Assembly (NCBI GenBank): GCA_009885205.1
Contig: VFLE01000055.1
Coordinates: 20,277 to 84,276, forward strand
From: Candidatus Shapirobacteria bacterium
GTDB taxonomy: Bacteria; Patescibacteriota; Microgenomatia; UBA12405
Direction: 5' to 3'
DNA: 64,000 nt
The position numbers and the translations under genes are program-made. Shown here one piece after another: positions 34,722-43,650 of this stretch; the first letter of the stretch is position 1, and each line of letters starts with the position of its first letter. The notes under the pieces are model-generated. The model was not told where the DNA came from, made no database searches, and worked only from the letters and a program-made list of their open reading frames with translations.

Positions 34722-36683
34722 TTAGTTTTTAATGATGATATTGATTAAGTTAGATTTGACAGGTAATCGGTGAAGTAAATTAAAAAACCAAAGAGAATTG
34801 TTTAAATCATGTTGATAATATTTGGGTAAGGTATTTAAAATTGATTTTAGATCTGATTCTTTTTTACCGACTAACTTTAATTTGAGTTGATCAATATTTA
34901 TCAAAGGATTAGCAACACCAGTTAAAGTTAGTTGACCAGAATTATAATTTAAAGTTACTTTAGCCGAATTTTTGTCTAAAAGAGTCAGACTCTCCCGCTT
35001 GGGGAAAAAAGTGGAAATTATATTTTGTTTTTGAAGTAAATCAAAATATAAAAAACTGACCTTGGAAGAAAGTTGTAAAGATAAAACGTCGGCTTCTTCC
35101 CCAACTTCACGATTAAAAGTCGTTTTTTGATTTTCATAGACCATGGTTGAATCAAGAATTGAATTTTCAGTTGATTTTTGGGAATTTATATCATTTTTGG
35201 CCTGTTGTTTTAACAATTCTTTGGCTGATTCTAAAACCTTGGTTTTGTCAGCTTGAGTGACAACCGCGATTTGATCGCGAGTACCACCAGTAAAGGCTTT
35301 GGTTGACTTGGCCAATAAATTGGGGTCACTTTTGATGGTAAAAGCAATATTTTCTGATAAATTATATTCTGGCCCAATGATTTTAGCAGTCACGGCTGCC
35401 TTGACCTGACCCATAGTGATGATGCCAGTATCTAAATTAGAAGTACTGGCAGGGAGCAAAATGTTGTTGGTGGTTTCAAATTCTTTGCCAGAAGTATCGG
35501 TAATAACGAGGCCTTTGTTAACGGTAATTGATCGATCGAGTTTATTAAAAACGATGACTTCACCTTTGGCTTTTTCCCCGACTTCTTTTTTGCCAGTAGT
35601 AGAGGAAGAAGTACCGACACTTAAATCAAAAGTTTTGGTGGTGACATTGGAGGCAGGATCTGGAGTAAAAGCAAAGATTTCGCTAAACTCGGTCGGGTTT
35701 TGATAGATGGTTAAATCGACCCTAGAAAAATAAAGCGGTAAAACCGGTAAAAATGGCAATAAAACTAGGGGTAAAAGATAAATGTAGTTAAATTTTAATT
35801 TTGGAAAAGAAAAATTATGTAGGAACGCATCATGATGCGTTCCTACGTTTGAATTTTGAGGTGGCTCTTCGAGAACAGGATTGACTTCAACTGGTGAATC
35901 TTCTGCTGTAAATCCGAGAGAAGTGGCATCTATCTCTTCTGTGGTATCGGAAACAGGAATAACATCGATGATGTTATTAGTAATTGAGGTGGCGGCGGGA
36001 GTAATTTGTTTTTTGACAGTATCGACAAAAATTTGGGCCAAAGATGAAGGATCAAGAGAAATAACATTGGGTAAGTGTAAAAATGTTTCTAAGTCTTGGC
36101 GAGCTAACCAGTTATAATTTTTTAAATCGTCAATAATTTCGGGGGAATAACTACCAATAACAATTATTTTGGGTGGTAGGGCCGAGGTAAATTCAAGAGC
36201 TGATAATTGTTCTTCAAATTTGGAAACGGAAAAATCGGCCGAAAAATCGGCTGTAAATCGTTTTTTAATTTGACCTAAATAGACTAGAGAAAGATGATAA
36301 TGTTTGGGACTAAAATAAACTAAAAGATAAGAACCGGGAAAAGAGTCATCATGATCATAAGATTCAATAAAAGCATCGTCATAACTAACAAAACCAAGGG
36401 GGTGGAATTTTAATTTTTGACAAATAGATTTGAGATTGGTTAGTATTTGGGGGGAAATACTACCATCTGGTCCCACCCAATTTGGTGGAACAATAAAAGC
36501 ACAATTTGAAGTTTCGTCATTATTTTGGGTAGAAATAGAGGTATCGATGGCTTTTAAAAGTGAGTCGGGGTTGTCAGAACTCCATTCTATTTCTTGACCA
36601 AGACTGATGATTTTATTGGAAACCAGAGAAACCTGAGCGGTATCAGATGTGATGGAAATTAACCAATAAGCATTGTCGTGCAT
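34722..36683 (-). CDS. Large membrane-anchored protein, actin-like N-term and baseplate-J-like C-term
   Basis: 653 residues. Residues 1-280 look like a PilM-type fold (ISITSDTAQVSLVSNKII, CAFIVPPNWVGPDGS) followed by an acidic linker; helix (YIYLLPLVLLPFLPVLPLYF); outside part with NKLDRSITVNKGLVITDTSG, FETTNNILLPAS and VKAAVTAKIIGPEYNLSE, the pattern of baseplate J-like domains. Function unknown, probably envelope. Similar architecture to the LytR_C protein at 17233. A palindrome repeat (35819-35846) codes for GTHHDAFLH in the linker before the helix. ATG overlaps the alaS TGA by one base. Confidence 0.65.
   Translation of the reverse strand: MHDNAYWLISITSDTAQVSLVSNKIISLGQEIEWSSDNPDSLLKAIDTSISTQNNDETSNCAFIVPPNWVGPDGSISPQILTNLKSICQKLKFHPLGFVSYDDAFIESYDHDDSFPGSYLLVYFSPKHYHLSLVYLGQIKKRFTADFSADFSVSKFEEQLSALEFTSALPPKIIVIGSYSPEIIDDLKNYNWLARQDLETFLHLPNVISLDPSSLAQIFVDTVKKQITPAATSITNNIIDVIPVSDTTEEIDATSLGFTAEDSPVEVNPVLEEPPQNSNVGTHHDAFLHNFSFPKLKFNYIYLLPLVLLPFLPVLPLYFSRVDLTIYQNPTEFSEIFAFTPDPASNVTTKTFDLSVGTSSSTTGKKEVGEKAKGEVIVFNKLDRSITVNKGLVITDTSGKEFETTNNILLPASTSNLDTGIITMGQVKAAVTAKIIGPEYNLSENIAFTIKSDPNLLAKSTKAFTGGTRDQIAVVTQADKTKVLESAKELLKQQAKNDINSQKSTENSILDSTMVYENQKTTFNREVGEEADVLSLQLSSKVSFLYFDLLQKQNIISTFFPKRESLTLLDKNSAKVTLNYNSGQLTLTGVANPLINIDQLKLKLVGKKESDLKSILNTLPKYYQHDLNNSLWFFNLLHRLPVKSNLINIIIKN
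35819..35846. repeat. 28-bp perfect palindrome, family B, in coding sequence
   Basis: Arms GTAGGAAC/GTTCCTAC with core GCATCATGATGC, in frame inside the linker of the 653-residue membrane protein. Confidence 0.9.
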
Positions 36684-38443
36684 CACTCTAGAATAGCATA
36701 AATTCGACGTTTTCCACTGCCTGCAGATTCTTGTTTTTGGATAGTGAATTTACCTAGTTCTTGCGTATTTTTAACGTGGGGACCAGTACAGACTTCGGCA
36801 GAGAAATCCCCCATTTGATAGACGGTGACAATTTCGGGGTATTTATTGCCAAAAAAAGCTAGAGCCCCTGATTTTTGGGCGTCGGTAAAAGGCATGGATT
36901 TTACTGTTACCTCCATTTTTTTGTTGATTTGTTGATTAACCAAATCGTTTACTTGTTTGATTTGATCATCTGTCAATTTATCAGTATGGGTAAAATCAAA
37001 ACGCATTCTATCACCAGTGATATTTGAACCGGACTGTTGGACATGGTTACCTAAAACTTGACGCAAACTTTGATGTAAAAGATGGGTAGCAGTATGATAA
37101 CGAGTGATTACTTCGCTATGGTCAGCTAAACCGGATTTAAATTTCCCAGCGGATAATGTTCTTGATTCTTCTTGATGTTCAAGTCTTGCTTCCTCAAAAG
37201 ATTTTTTAATTGCGTCGGGATCTAATAAAAGTTTTCCATTAATTTCTTCTAAAAACATCTCTAATGGAAAACCAAAACTTTCGTAGAAATAAAAGGCTTG
37301 TTTGCCAATATCACTATACTTGATATATTTTGGCTTACCTTCGATAATTTTACCTAATTCATTTTTGTATTTTTCAATTTCCTTTAAACCATTATTTAGA
37401 GTTTTTCTAAATTTATTTTCTTCAACTTCTAGAGTTTGTAATATTTTTTCTTTATTTTGATTTAATTCAGAATAAATACCAGCATAGTTGTCTTGATTAT
37501 CTAAAACTGATTGAGCAATAATTGAACAAAAATTAGTTTCAATGCCAATTAATTTACCTTGACGAATGGCGCGGCGAATAAGACGGCGCAAAACATAGCC
37601 ACGTTCTTTATTGCTTGGCTCAATCCCATCAGCAATGATAAAAACAGCTGAACGAACATGATCAGCTATTATTCTCATTGCTCGAGTTATTTGCTCGTCA
37701 GTACCATAACTTTTTCCTGATAAAAATTCAATTTTTTTGATAATTAGTTGCCAGATGGTGGACAAATAATTATCAGAGTGACCTTCAAGAAAAGCAGTGG
37801 TGCGTTCGACACCCATACCAGTATCGACATTAGGCTTGGCCAAAGGCTGATATTTACCAACAGAATCTTTGTTAAATTGCATAAAAACATCGTTCCAAAT
37901 TTCAACACCATCGATAAACATCTCCGAATCAGGACCACATGGACCGGTAACACCAGCTGGTCCCCACCAATTGTCATCCTTGGGCAAAAATTTTATTTTA
38001 TCTTTAGGGATACCTATTTTTTCCCAGATTTTGGCACTATCAGTATCTTTTGGAGAATTGTTGTCACCCTCAAAACAGGTGACAACTAGACGGCTTTTAT
38101 CTAAATTTAAATGTTTGGTAATAAATTCAAAACTCCAATTTAGTGCTTCATTTTTAAAATAATCGCCAAGCGACCAGTTACCCAACATTTCAAAAAAAGT
38201 GTGGTGATAAGTGTCACCAACTGAATCGATGTCACCAGTACGAATACATTTTTGGACGTTGACCAAACGCTTGCCTAATGGGTGGGGTTGGCCCAATAGA
38301 TAGGGAACTAAGGGATGCATACCAGCGGAAATAAAAAGAGTGGTGGGGTCGTTTTCGGGAACTAGAGAGGCCGAGGGAATTTCGGCATGACTTTTCCCCA
38401 CAAAAAATTCAATATATTTGCTTTTTAATTCACGAGCGTTCAT
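36683..38443 (-). CDS. alaS: Alanyl-tRNA synthetase, short form
   Basis: 586 residues versus about 875. Catalytic domain complete: AEIPSASLVPENDPTTLFISAGM, KCIRTGDIDSVGDTYHH, FEMLGNWSLGDYF, TGPCGPDSEMF, GMGVERTTAFLEG. Editing domain zinc motifs HTATHLLHQSL and CTGPHV are present. The C-terminal DHHA1/C-Ala region is absent. Ends in TGA, so TGA is a stop in this genome. Heads the operon alaS-anchored protein-sortase-ruvX-zinc ribbon-mltG. Perfect extended -10 (TGC-TATAAT) six bases before ATG: leaderless. Confidence 0.95.
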   Translation of the reverse strand: MNARELKSKYIEFFVGKSHAEIPSASLVPENDPTTLFISAGMHPLVPYLLGQPHPLGKRLVNVQKCIRTGDIDSVGDTYHHTFFEMLGNWSLGDYFKNEALNWSFEFITKHLNLDKSRLVVTCFEGDNNSPKDTDSAKIWEKIGIPKDKIKFLPKDDNWWGPAGVTGPCGPDSEMFIDGVEIWNDVFMQFNKDSVGKYQPLAKPNVDTGMGVERTTAFLEGHSDNYLSTIWQLIIKKIEFLSGKSYGTDEQITRAMRIIADHVRSAVFIIADGIEPSNKERGYVLRRLIRRAIRQGKLIGIETNFCSIIAQSVLDNQDNYAGIYSELNQNKEKILQTLEVEENKFRKTLNNGLKEIEKYKNELGKIIEGKPKYIKYSDIGKQAFYFYESFGFPLEMFLEEINGKLLLDPDAIKKSFEEARLEHQEESRTLSAGKFKSGLADHSEVITRYHTATHLLHQSLRQVLGNHVQQSGSNITGDRMRFDFTHTDKLTDDQIKQVNDLVNQQINKKMEVTVKSMPFTDAQKSGALAFFGNKYPEIVTVYQMGDFSAEVCTGPHVKNTQELGKFTIQKQESAGSGKRRIYAILE

Positions 38444-38449
38444 GGGAGA

Positions 38450-38455
38450 ATTATA
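38450..38455 (-). promoter_or_regulatory. Extended -10 box of alaS operon, leaderless
   Basis: Minus strand TGC-TATAAT, then TCTCCC, then ATG at 38443. Confidence 0.75.
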
Positions 38456-38470
38456 GCAAATGATTTAATT

Positions 38471-38498
38471 GTAGAGACGTGATTAATCACGTCTCTAC
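38471..38498. repeat. 28-bp perfect palindrome, family A (core TGATTAATCA)
   Basis: Between alaS and the small membrane gene; same core as the copy at 54616. It lies just upstream of the alaS -10 box, near the -35 position. Confidence 0.9.
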
Positions 38499-38524
38499 GA
38501 AAAAATAAAACAATTTTATGTATA

Positions 38525-38550
38525 AGGAACAGACACACAGGTCTGTTCCT
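38525..38550. repeat. Family B2 inverted repeat (AGGAACAGAC arms)
   Basis: Arms AGGAACAGAC and GTCTGTTCCT with a six-base loop. The TAG in its GTAGG end (minus strand) is the stop codon of the gene at 38549. Confidence 0.85.
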
Positions 38551-38932
38551 ACGTTTTTAATCGTTTAAAAACTTTTTTAGATTTGATTACTTTTTTGGGT
38601 GTTAGATTTAGAGTTTCGACATCAGAGGGGATGGTGACGGATATTTTTTTGATTGGCTCAACAATGTTAGTAGAGACGTAGCGCGCTACGTCTCTACGCT
38701 TTTTTTTTATTATTTTTTTCGATTTTGTAGAGACGCCCCTAGGGGCGTCTCTACTATTGTCTATTAATTTATCTGTTTCACCAAAAAAATCGTTAAATTT
38801 ATTTTTTATTTTTTTGATAATTTTGGCTTTGTCCTCAGCCGATATTAAAACAACTGCAGAAGCGATGATGGCGCCAATTATTAATCCCATTATAAAAAGT
38901 GAATTGTTATTATTTTTACTATCATTACACAT
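38549..38932 (-). CDS. Small membrane protein (YtxH-like), carrying three repeats
   Basis: 127 residues. One helix (LFIMGLIIGAIIASAVVLIS), then a lysine-rich tail (KAKIIKKIKNKFNDFFGE, KKIIKKKRR), like YtxH-type proteins of unknown function. Two family-A palindromes are read in frame as RDAPRGVST and RDVARYVST, and the stop codon belongs to a third repeat. TAAAAT sits seven bases before the ATG. Confidence 0.55.
   Translation of the reverse strand: MCNDSKNNNNSLFIMGLIIGAIIASAVVLISAEDKAKIIKKIKNKFNDFFGETDKLIDNSRDAPRGVSTKSKKIIKKKRRDVARYVSTNIVEPIKKISVTIPSDVETLNLTPKKVIKSKKVFKRLKT
38670..38697. repeat. 28-bp perfect palindrome, family A (core TAGCGCGCTA), in coding sequence
   Basis: Inside the small membrane protein gene, frame maintained. 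Confidence 0.9.
38727..38754. repeat. 28-bp perfect palindrome, family A (core CCCCTAGGGG), in coding sequence
   Basis: Second in-frame copy within the same gene, 29 bases from the previous one. Confidence 0.9.
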
Positions 38933-39006
38933 TTTTTGTATTTTATTTTAATTTAATTTCGATTTAACTTTCGCCTCGCCGGCGGGGCTATGATCATCGC
39001 ACATAT

Positions 39007-39264
39007 TTAGTTGTCTTTTTTGGACTTGGAGAACGAATTAAATAGCTTAAAACCATTTTTGAAACCCATTAAAAAGTCGGAGGCGGAGGAGACGGGACGG
39101 GCGATGGAGGAGGAAATTAAATTAGCATCGTCAACTATAGGCGAAACTTGTTTTAACAATTTGCGAAGATCTTGGATAAATTTGATTAAATAAACAAAAC
39201 AAAAAACAATAGCAATAGTAATGATCGATAAACTAACAGCAATGATGGTTGAAGTAACATCCAT
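39007..39264 (-). CDS. Small membrane protein (DUF948-like)
   Basis: 85 residues: one N-terminal helix (IIAVSLSIITIAIVFCFVYL) followed by an amphipathic segment (FIQDLRKLLKQVSPIVDDAN) and a basic end. Resembles small DUF948-type proteins in layout. TAAACT is seven bases before the ATG, again near leaderless. Confidence 0.55.
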   Translation of the reverse strand: MDVTSTIIAVSLSIITIAIVFCFVYLIKFIQDLRKLLKQVSPIVDDANLISSSIARPVSSASDFLMGFKNGFKLFNSFSKSKKDN

Positions 39265-39294
39265 ATAAAATAGTTTACACTATATTTTAAATTT

Positions 39295-39885
39295 TTATCT
39301 AAGAATTTTTTCTTCAACAGTACTTTTACCAGCCGGAGAAGTGGACTGAACTACAATTTTGGCTTCAGAGGTAGATAATTCCATTTTTTTGGCAAAATTA
39401 CCGTCTTGGTCGACGACAACTTGATCTTGATTTATGGTGACAGTTGATTCGATATTGGTAGTACCTTTGATTTCGACAATTTGACTATATTGAGGCCAAT
39501 TGACAATTAGTTTTGGGGGGTGGTTAAATTTAACGTATTCAAAGATTAAATATGAGGCAAATAAAACAATAAGTAAGGCAATAACGACAGTATAGGTAAA
39601 TTGAGGAGTAAAAGAAAAAAATGATGATTTATTGTTTTTATCACAAATTTTTTTGGCATAATCTCGACGAAAAATTGAAATAATTTCGTTGGGGTTTAAA
39701 CCTAAGAATGTAGCATATTCGCGAAGCATGAGGGAACAATAAGGCTCATCGGGAAAGTCATTACTTTTCTCTAACTCAAAAGCCTGGAGATATTTGAATG
39801 GGATTTTGGTTTTTTTACTAATTTCATCGAGAGTATATTCGCGATCAAGACGAGTTGTCTCTAGTAAAAAAGAAGTGCGCTTCAT
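39295..39885 (-). CDS. RodZ-like protein: HTH, membrane helix, Ig-like domain
   Basis: 196 residues. N-terminal cytosolic HTH of the RodZ type (YTLDEISKKTKIPFKYLQAF, DFPDEPYCSLMLREYATFLG), one helix (FTYTVVIALLIVLFASYLIF), and an extracytoplasmic domain (VEIKGTTNIESTVTINQDQ) of glucodextranase-B/Ig type. RodZ links MreB to elongation in rods; the pairing with ftsK matches Gram-positive synteny. No MreB in the window. Confidence 0.75.
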   Translation of the reverse strand: MKRTSFLLETTRLDREYTLDEISKKTKIPFKYLQAFELEKSNDFPDEPYCSLMLREYATFLGLNPNEIISIFRRDYAKKICDKNNKSSFFSFTPQFTYTVVIALLIVLFASYLIFEYVKFNHPPKLIVNWPQYSQIVEIKGTTNIESTVTINQDQVVVDQDGNFAKKMELSTSEAKIVVQSTSPAGKSTVEEKILR

Positions 39886-39958
39886 GTTTATTTGGTATCG
39901 CTAAATAAAAATATTTTTTTATTTTTAATTTTTACAACATTTGTTTTCATTTATTTAG

Positions 39959-42061
39959 TTATTCAGTATCGTTGGGAGTAGCATGAGGGATTAAAATTTC
40001 GCGGGCCTTGGCACCATTAACCGGACCGATAATCCCGGCCTTTTCCATTTCATCTAAAATACTTGCGGCTCGCGCATAACCAACTCGGAGATGGCGTTGA
40101 AAAAAAGAAGCTGAAGCTTTGCCTGAGTTTCGGGTTAATTCGACTGCCTGAGTAAATAAGGCGTCATGATTTTCACCATCAACAACATTCATATTGGGTG
40201 ATAGAGCATTTGGACTTTTGACTGGTTGTTTTAATATTTCGTCATTATATTCGCCAACACGCTGAGTTTTTAGGAAATCGACAAGTCTGGTTATTTCTTT
40301 GTCAGAAACAAAACAACCTTGAACCCGTGATGGTTTGGCCTGTTCGGGGGGGATGTAAAGCATATCGCCTCGACCCAATAACTTTTCAGCCCCGGGAGTG
40401 TCCAAAATTACTCGGGAGTCCATCATCGAGGCCACGGCAAAAGCCATCCGGGCCGGAATATTGGCTTTGATTAAACCGGTAATAATGTTGACTGAGGGAC
40501 GTTGAGTCGCCAAGACAAGATGAATGCCAGTGGCCCGAGCCATTTGGGCAATCCGACAAATATTATCCTCGACTTCGGCGGGGGAAAAAAGCATAATATC
40601 GGCCAATTCGTCAATAAAAATTACAATATAAGGCAACGATTGAATACCAGAAATATTATTAAAGCCTTCGATATTTTTGGCCCCAACTTGGGTAAATATT
40701 TTATAACGACGTTCCATTTCGGCGACGGCCCATTTGAGAGCAGAGACAACTTTTTCTGGCTCGACAATAACCGGGGTAAGCAAATGAGGAATGCCGTTGT
40801 AGGGGGTCAACTCGACTCGTTTGGGGTCAACCATAATTAAACGAAGTTCGTCGGGTGAGGCGCGAAAAAGAAGAGTGGCAATCCACGAATTGATACAGAC
40901 TGATTTACCAGAACCAGTTTGACCAGCAATCAGCACGTGAGGCATTTTGGTAATATCGGCAACCTTGGGAAGTCCGGCGACATCAAGACCCAAGGGGACA
41001 AAAATTTTGTTGCGGGCATTTTTCATGACTTCAGACTCAAGAATGCGACGGATGGGAACGACTTCAAGGGAATGATTTGGGACTTCGATACCGACTAGGG
41101 AACGACCAGGAATGGGGGCTTCGACTCGGATTTGACCACCGGGGGCAGCTAGAGCCATGGCTAAATCGTTACTAAGTGACACAACCTTGGTTAACTTGGT
41201 GCCCAAAGCAACTTCGATGGCGTATTGAGTCACCGAGGGGCTTTCGTTGACATCGGCCACCCGAGCCGTAATACCAAATGACTCTAAAGTTTGCTCAATG
41301 ATACCGGCATTTTTGGTAACATTGCCCCGATCAGCTTTGGTACCAGGAGTATTGTCAAAAATAGTAATGGGAGGATAGTTCCAAACTTGATTACTAGAAG
41401 AACTTAAAACGGGGGAGGCAAAGATAGAATTATTATCTGATTTCATAACCGGAGCAATATCTAGAAATTTGGTTTCATCTTTTTTGCTGTAATGGGACTC
41501 ATCTTTGGCAAAAATTGGTTCATTATTTTTTTGTAATATCTTTTTCTCTTTTGATTTTATTGATAGACCAACAGTATATTTTTTGATAGCCAAAAATATA
41601 TTTTGAAAAAATTTGAAAAGTTGGACAATATTAGTATCAAAAAGAACGACGATACCAACAATAAAAGCAAAGAAAAAAATGATAAAGCTGATAATTTCAG
41701 AAAATATGGCTAGAGTTTGTTGCCATAAAAATAAACCAACAATCCCCTGTTTAAAAAGGGCCAAGGAAGCGACAAACATGATGAGAAATCCAAAAAAGAT
41801 ATTGGCTTCTTTCAAAAATATTTTTATTTTGGTAAATAAAAAGGAAATCAATAGCAACAAAAAAGGAATCATGACCGAGGCAAAACCAAAATAGTCGGAT
41901 AACATTATGTTAAAGTTTGAGGCAAAATTACCCTGACGTAAAAATGATATGACCGAAATTACCGATAAAATTAAGAAAAAGATAAAGAAAATTGATTTGA
42001 CAGTATCAGGTTTTAGTTTAAGGCTGGGTAATATTTTACTTTTTTTACGTCCTCTGGGCAT
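39959..42061 (-). CDS. ftsK: DNA translocase FtsK/SpoIIIE
   Basis: 700 residues. Four N-terminal helices, short linker, then alpha/beta motor: ALAAPGGQIRVEAPIPG, Walker A GQTGSGKSVCIN, Walker B YIVIFIDELADIM, IHLVLATQRPSVNIITGLIK. The C-terminal gamma winged helix (GKASASFFQRHLRVGYARAA) reads polar DNA motifs. Pumps chromosome DNA during division. TATACT six bases before ATG: leaderless. Confidence 0.96.
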   Translation of the reverse strand: MPRGRKKSKILPSLKLKPDTVKSIFFIFFLILSVISVISFLRQGNFASNFNIMLSDYFGFASVMIPFLLLLISFLFTKIKIFLKEANIFFGFLIMFVASLALFKQGIVGLFLWQQTLAIFSEIISFIIFFFAFIVGIVVLFDTNIVQLFKFFQNIFLAIKKYTVGLSIKSKEKKILQKNNEPIFAKDESHYSKKDETKFLDIAPVMKSDNNSIFASPVLSSSSNQVWNYPPITIFDNTPGTKADRGNVTKNAGIIEQTLESFGITARVADVNESPSVTQYAIEVALGTKLTKVVSLSNDLAMALAAPGGQIRVEAPIPGRSLVGIEVPNHSLEVVPIRRILESEVMKNARNKIFVPLGLDVAGLPKVADITKMPHVLIAGQTGSGKSVCINSWIATLLFRASPDELRLIMVDPKRVELTPYNGIPHLLTPVIVEPEKVVSALKWAVAEMERRYKIFTQVGAKNIEGFNNISGIQSLPYIVIFIDELADIMLFSPAEVEDNICRIAQMARATGIHLVLATQRPSVNIITGLIKANIPARMAFAVASMMDSRVILDTPGAEKLLGRGDMLYIPPEQAKPSRVQGCFVSDKEITRLVDFLKTQRVGEYNDEILKQPVKSPNALSPNMNVVDGENHDALFTQAVELTRNSGKASASFFQRHLRVGYARAASILDEMEKAGIIGPVNGAKAREILIPHATPNDTE

Positions 42062-42067
42062 AAAAAT

Positions 42068-42073
42068 AGTATA
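42068..42073 (-). promoter_or_regulatory. -10 box of ftsK, leaderless
   Basis: Minus strand TATACT, then six bases, then ATG at 42061. It lies within the spacer after the proS stop. Confidence 0.55.
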
Positions 42074-42093
42074 TAGTAGTCAGTGGTTAGTGG

Positions 42094-43512
42094 CTAGTAT
42101 GAAAGACCAAACAACCATCGGTGGGAGGAAGGTTTGCCACAGCGGACGCACTTGCCGTTTTCTTCAGGAGCGTCGAGAGGGAGACAGCGAGTAGTGGCCT
42201 TGGTGTCGGTTTTAATTTGGGCCTCACAATCAGCATTTTCACACCAGTGGGCGGAAATAAAACCACGACTAGTTTCCATTATTTTTTTAAATTCGTCGTA
42301 AGTGTCGGCTTTAAAAGTATGGTCTTGGGTAAACTTTTTGTGTTTGTCAAAAAGTTTTTGCTGAATATCTTTTAATAGCGCATCAACGGTTGTTGATATG
42401 TCAGCTATAGGAACAGTAATTTTTTCACTAGTATCACGACGAGAAATAATGACGGTGCCCGAGGCAACATCACGATCACCAATTTCTATTCGTAGAGGAA
42501 TTCCTTTTAGTTCCCATTTATTGAATTTGACACCTGCAGTCTCCCCTTCTTTGTCGTCAAGTTTAATGCGATAACTTTCTAAATTTTTTAGTAGTTCTTT
42601 TGATTTTTCTAATGCAGTAGTGTGCCCAGGAATAGGAACAATTACTATTTGGATTGGGGCTATATTTGGAGGAATAACTAACCCCTTTTCGTCACCATGA
42701 GACATAATTAAGCCGCCAATTGAGCGAGTAGAAAATCCCCAAGAGTTTTGCCATGGCATACTCTTTTCTCCTATTTGGTCTTGGACCGTCCAGTCAATCG
42801 ATTTGGAAAAATTTTGACCAAGATCGTGGCTAGTACAGGCTTGGAGCGACTTGCCATTGGGCATTAAAGCCTCAAAAGTGTAGGATTTAAAACCACCGGC
42901 AAATTTCTCGGAATCACTCTTGGCACCAATAATGCCATAAACACCCATTAATTCATTGTATGTTTGCTCATACATTTTGATGGCCCACATAACTTCTTGC
43001 ATACTTTCTTCGTGGGTCAGGTGTGCACAATGCCCCTCTTGCCACAAAAATTCTGAGGTACGTAAAAACAAATAGGTGCGTTTTTCCCAGCGAACGACAT
43101 TGCACCATTGATTCATACGAACTGGTAAGTCGCGCCACGATCCAAACCATTTTTTGTACATTTCGTACATCATCATTTCTGATGTAGGACGGACGGCTAA
43201 TTTATCGACCAACTCTTTGCCACCACCAACGGTGACCACGGCGAGCTCTGGAGCAAAACCTTCGACATGTTCTTTTTCTTTTTCAAAATAGGACATAGGG
43301 ATAAATAAAGGAAAATAGGCATTTTCCACATCATGCTTCTTGATCAAAACATCCATGAATTTTTGGATATTTTCCCAAAGAGCATAACCATAGGGTCGGA
43401 TGACCATACAACCTTTGACAGGGGCATAGTCGGCCAGCTCGGCTTTTAACACCACCTCATTAAACCATTCGGATAAGTTTGTTTTGAAATCAGGAAGTTG
43501 ATTTTGAGCCAT
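42094..43512 (-). CDS. proS: Prolyl-tRNA synthetase, short (archaeal/eukaryote-like) type
   Basis: 472 residues from MAQNQLPDFKTNLSEWFN. No bacterial editing insertion; class II motifs include AVRPTSEMMMYEMYKKW, RMNQWCNVVRWEKRTYLFLR and TEFLWQEGH-like SEFLWQEGHCAHLT. The C-terminal zinc-type domain (CENADCEAQIK, RCLPLDAP, CVRCGKPSSHRWLFG) ending in a conserved Tyr identifies the archaeal-type ProS. The 5' leader carries a T-box, so expression should respond to uncharged tRNA-Pro. Confidence 0.95.
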   Translation of the reverse strand: MAQNQLPDFKTNLSEWFNEVVLKAELADYAPVKGCMVIRPYGYALWENIQKFMDVLIKKHDVENAYFPLFIPMSYFEKEKEHVEGFAPELAVVTVGGGKELVDKLAVRPTSEMMMYEMYKKWFGSWRDLPVRMNQWCNVVRWEKRTYLFLRTSEFLWQEGHCAHLTHEESMQEVMWAIKMYEQTYNELMGVYGIIGAKSDSEKFAGGFKSYTFEALMPNGKSLQACTSHDLGQNFSKSIDWTVQDQIGEKSMPWQNSWGFSTRSIGGLIMSHGDEKGLVIPPNIAPIQIVIVPIPGHTTALEKSKELLKNLESYRIKLDDKEGETAGVKFNKWELKGIPLRIEIGDRDVASGTVIISRRDTSEKITVPIADISTTVDALLKDIQQKLFDKHKKFTQDHTFKADTYDEFKKIMETSRGFISAHWCENADCEAQIKTDTKATTRCLPLDAPEENGKCVRCGKPSSHRWLFGLSY

Positions 43513-43644
43513 ACAAAATAATAGCAAATTTACAGGGACGAATGCATCGTGGTACCACCCTTTTTTAATCTCTTTTGAATTTACAGTTCAGTTCTGGAGC
43601 TACTTTCGTAGTCACCTCCACGGCGGGACACCGTTTCATAGGTT
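43513..43644 (-). promoter_or_regulatory. Candidate compact T-box leader of proS
   Basis: Minus-strand leader of about 130 bases. The 3' part (43560-43535) is an exact T-box antiterminator/antisequestrator: GGG, the seven-base bulge TGGTACC, ACGA, loop TGCAT, TCGT, CCC. TGGT would pair with a tRNA ending ACCA, as tRNA-Pro (A73). Upstream: hairpin ACGG/CCGT (43634-43620) whose loop TGTCCCG presents CCC, a proline codon; and hairpin 43619-43596 with GGAG/CTCC and CTAC-GAAA-GTAG. Stem I is far shorter than usual. No downstream U-tract terminator is seen, 22 bases separate CCC from ATG, and no SD is obvious, so the output mode is unclear. Confidence 0.75.
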
Positions 43645-43650
43645 TTGAGA

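Noticed and set aside
36683..36685. Possible recoding of TGA (as in Gracilibacteria/SR1)
   Set aside because: alaS ends properly at this TGA and no other gene needs TGA read as an amino acid.
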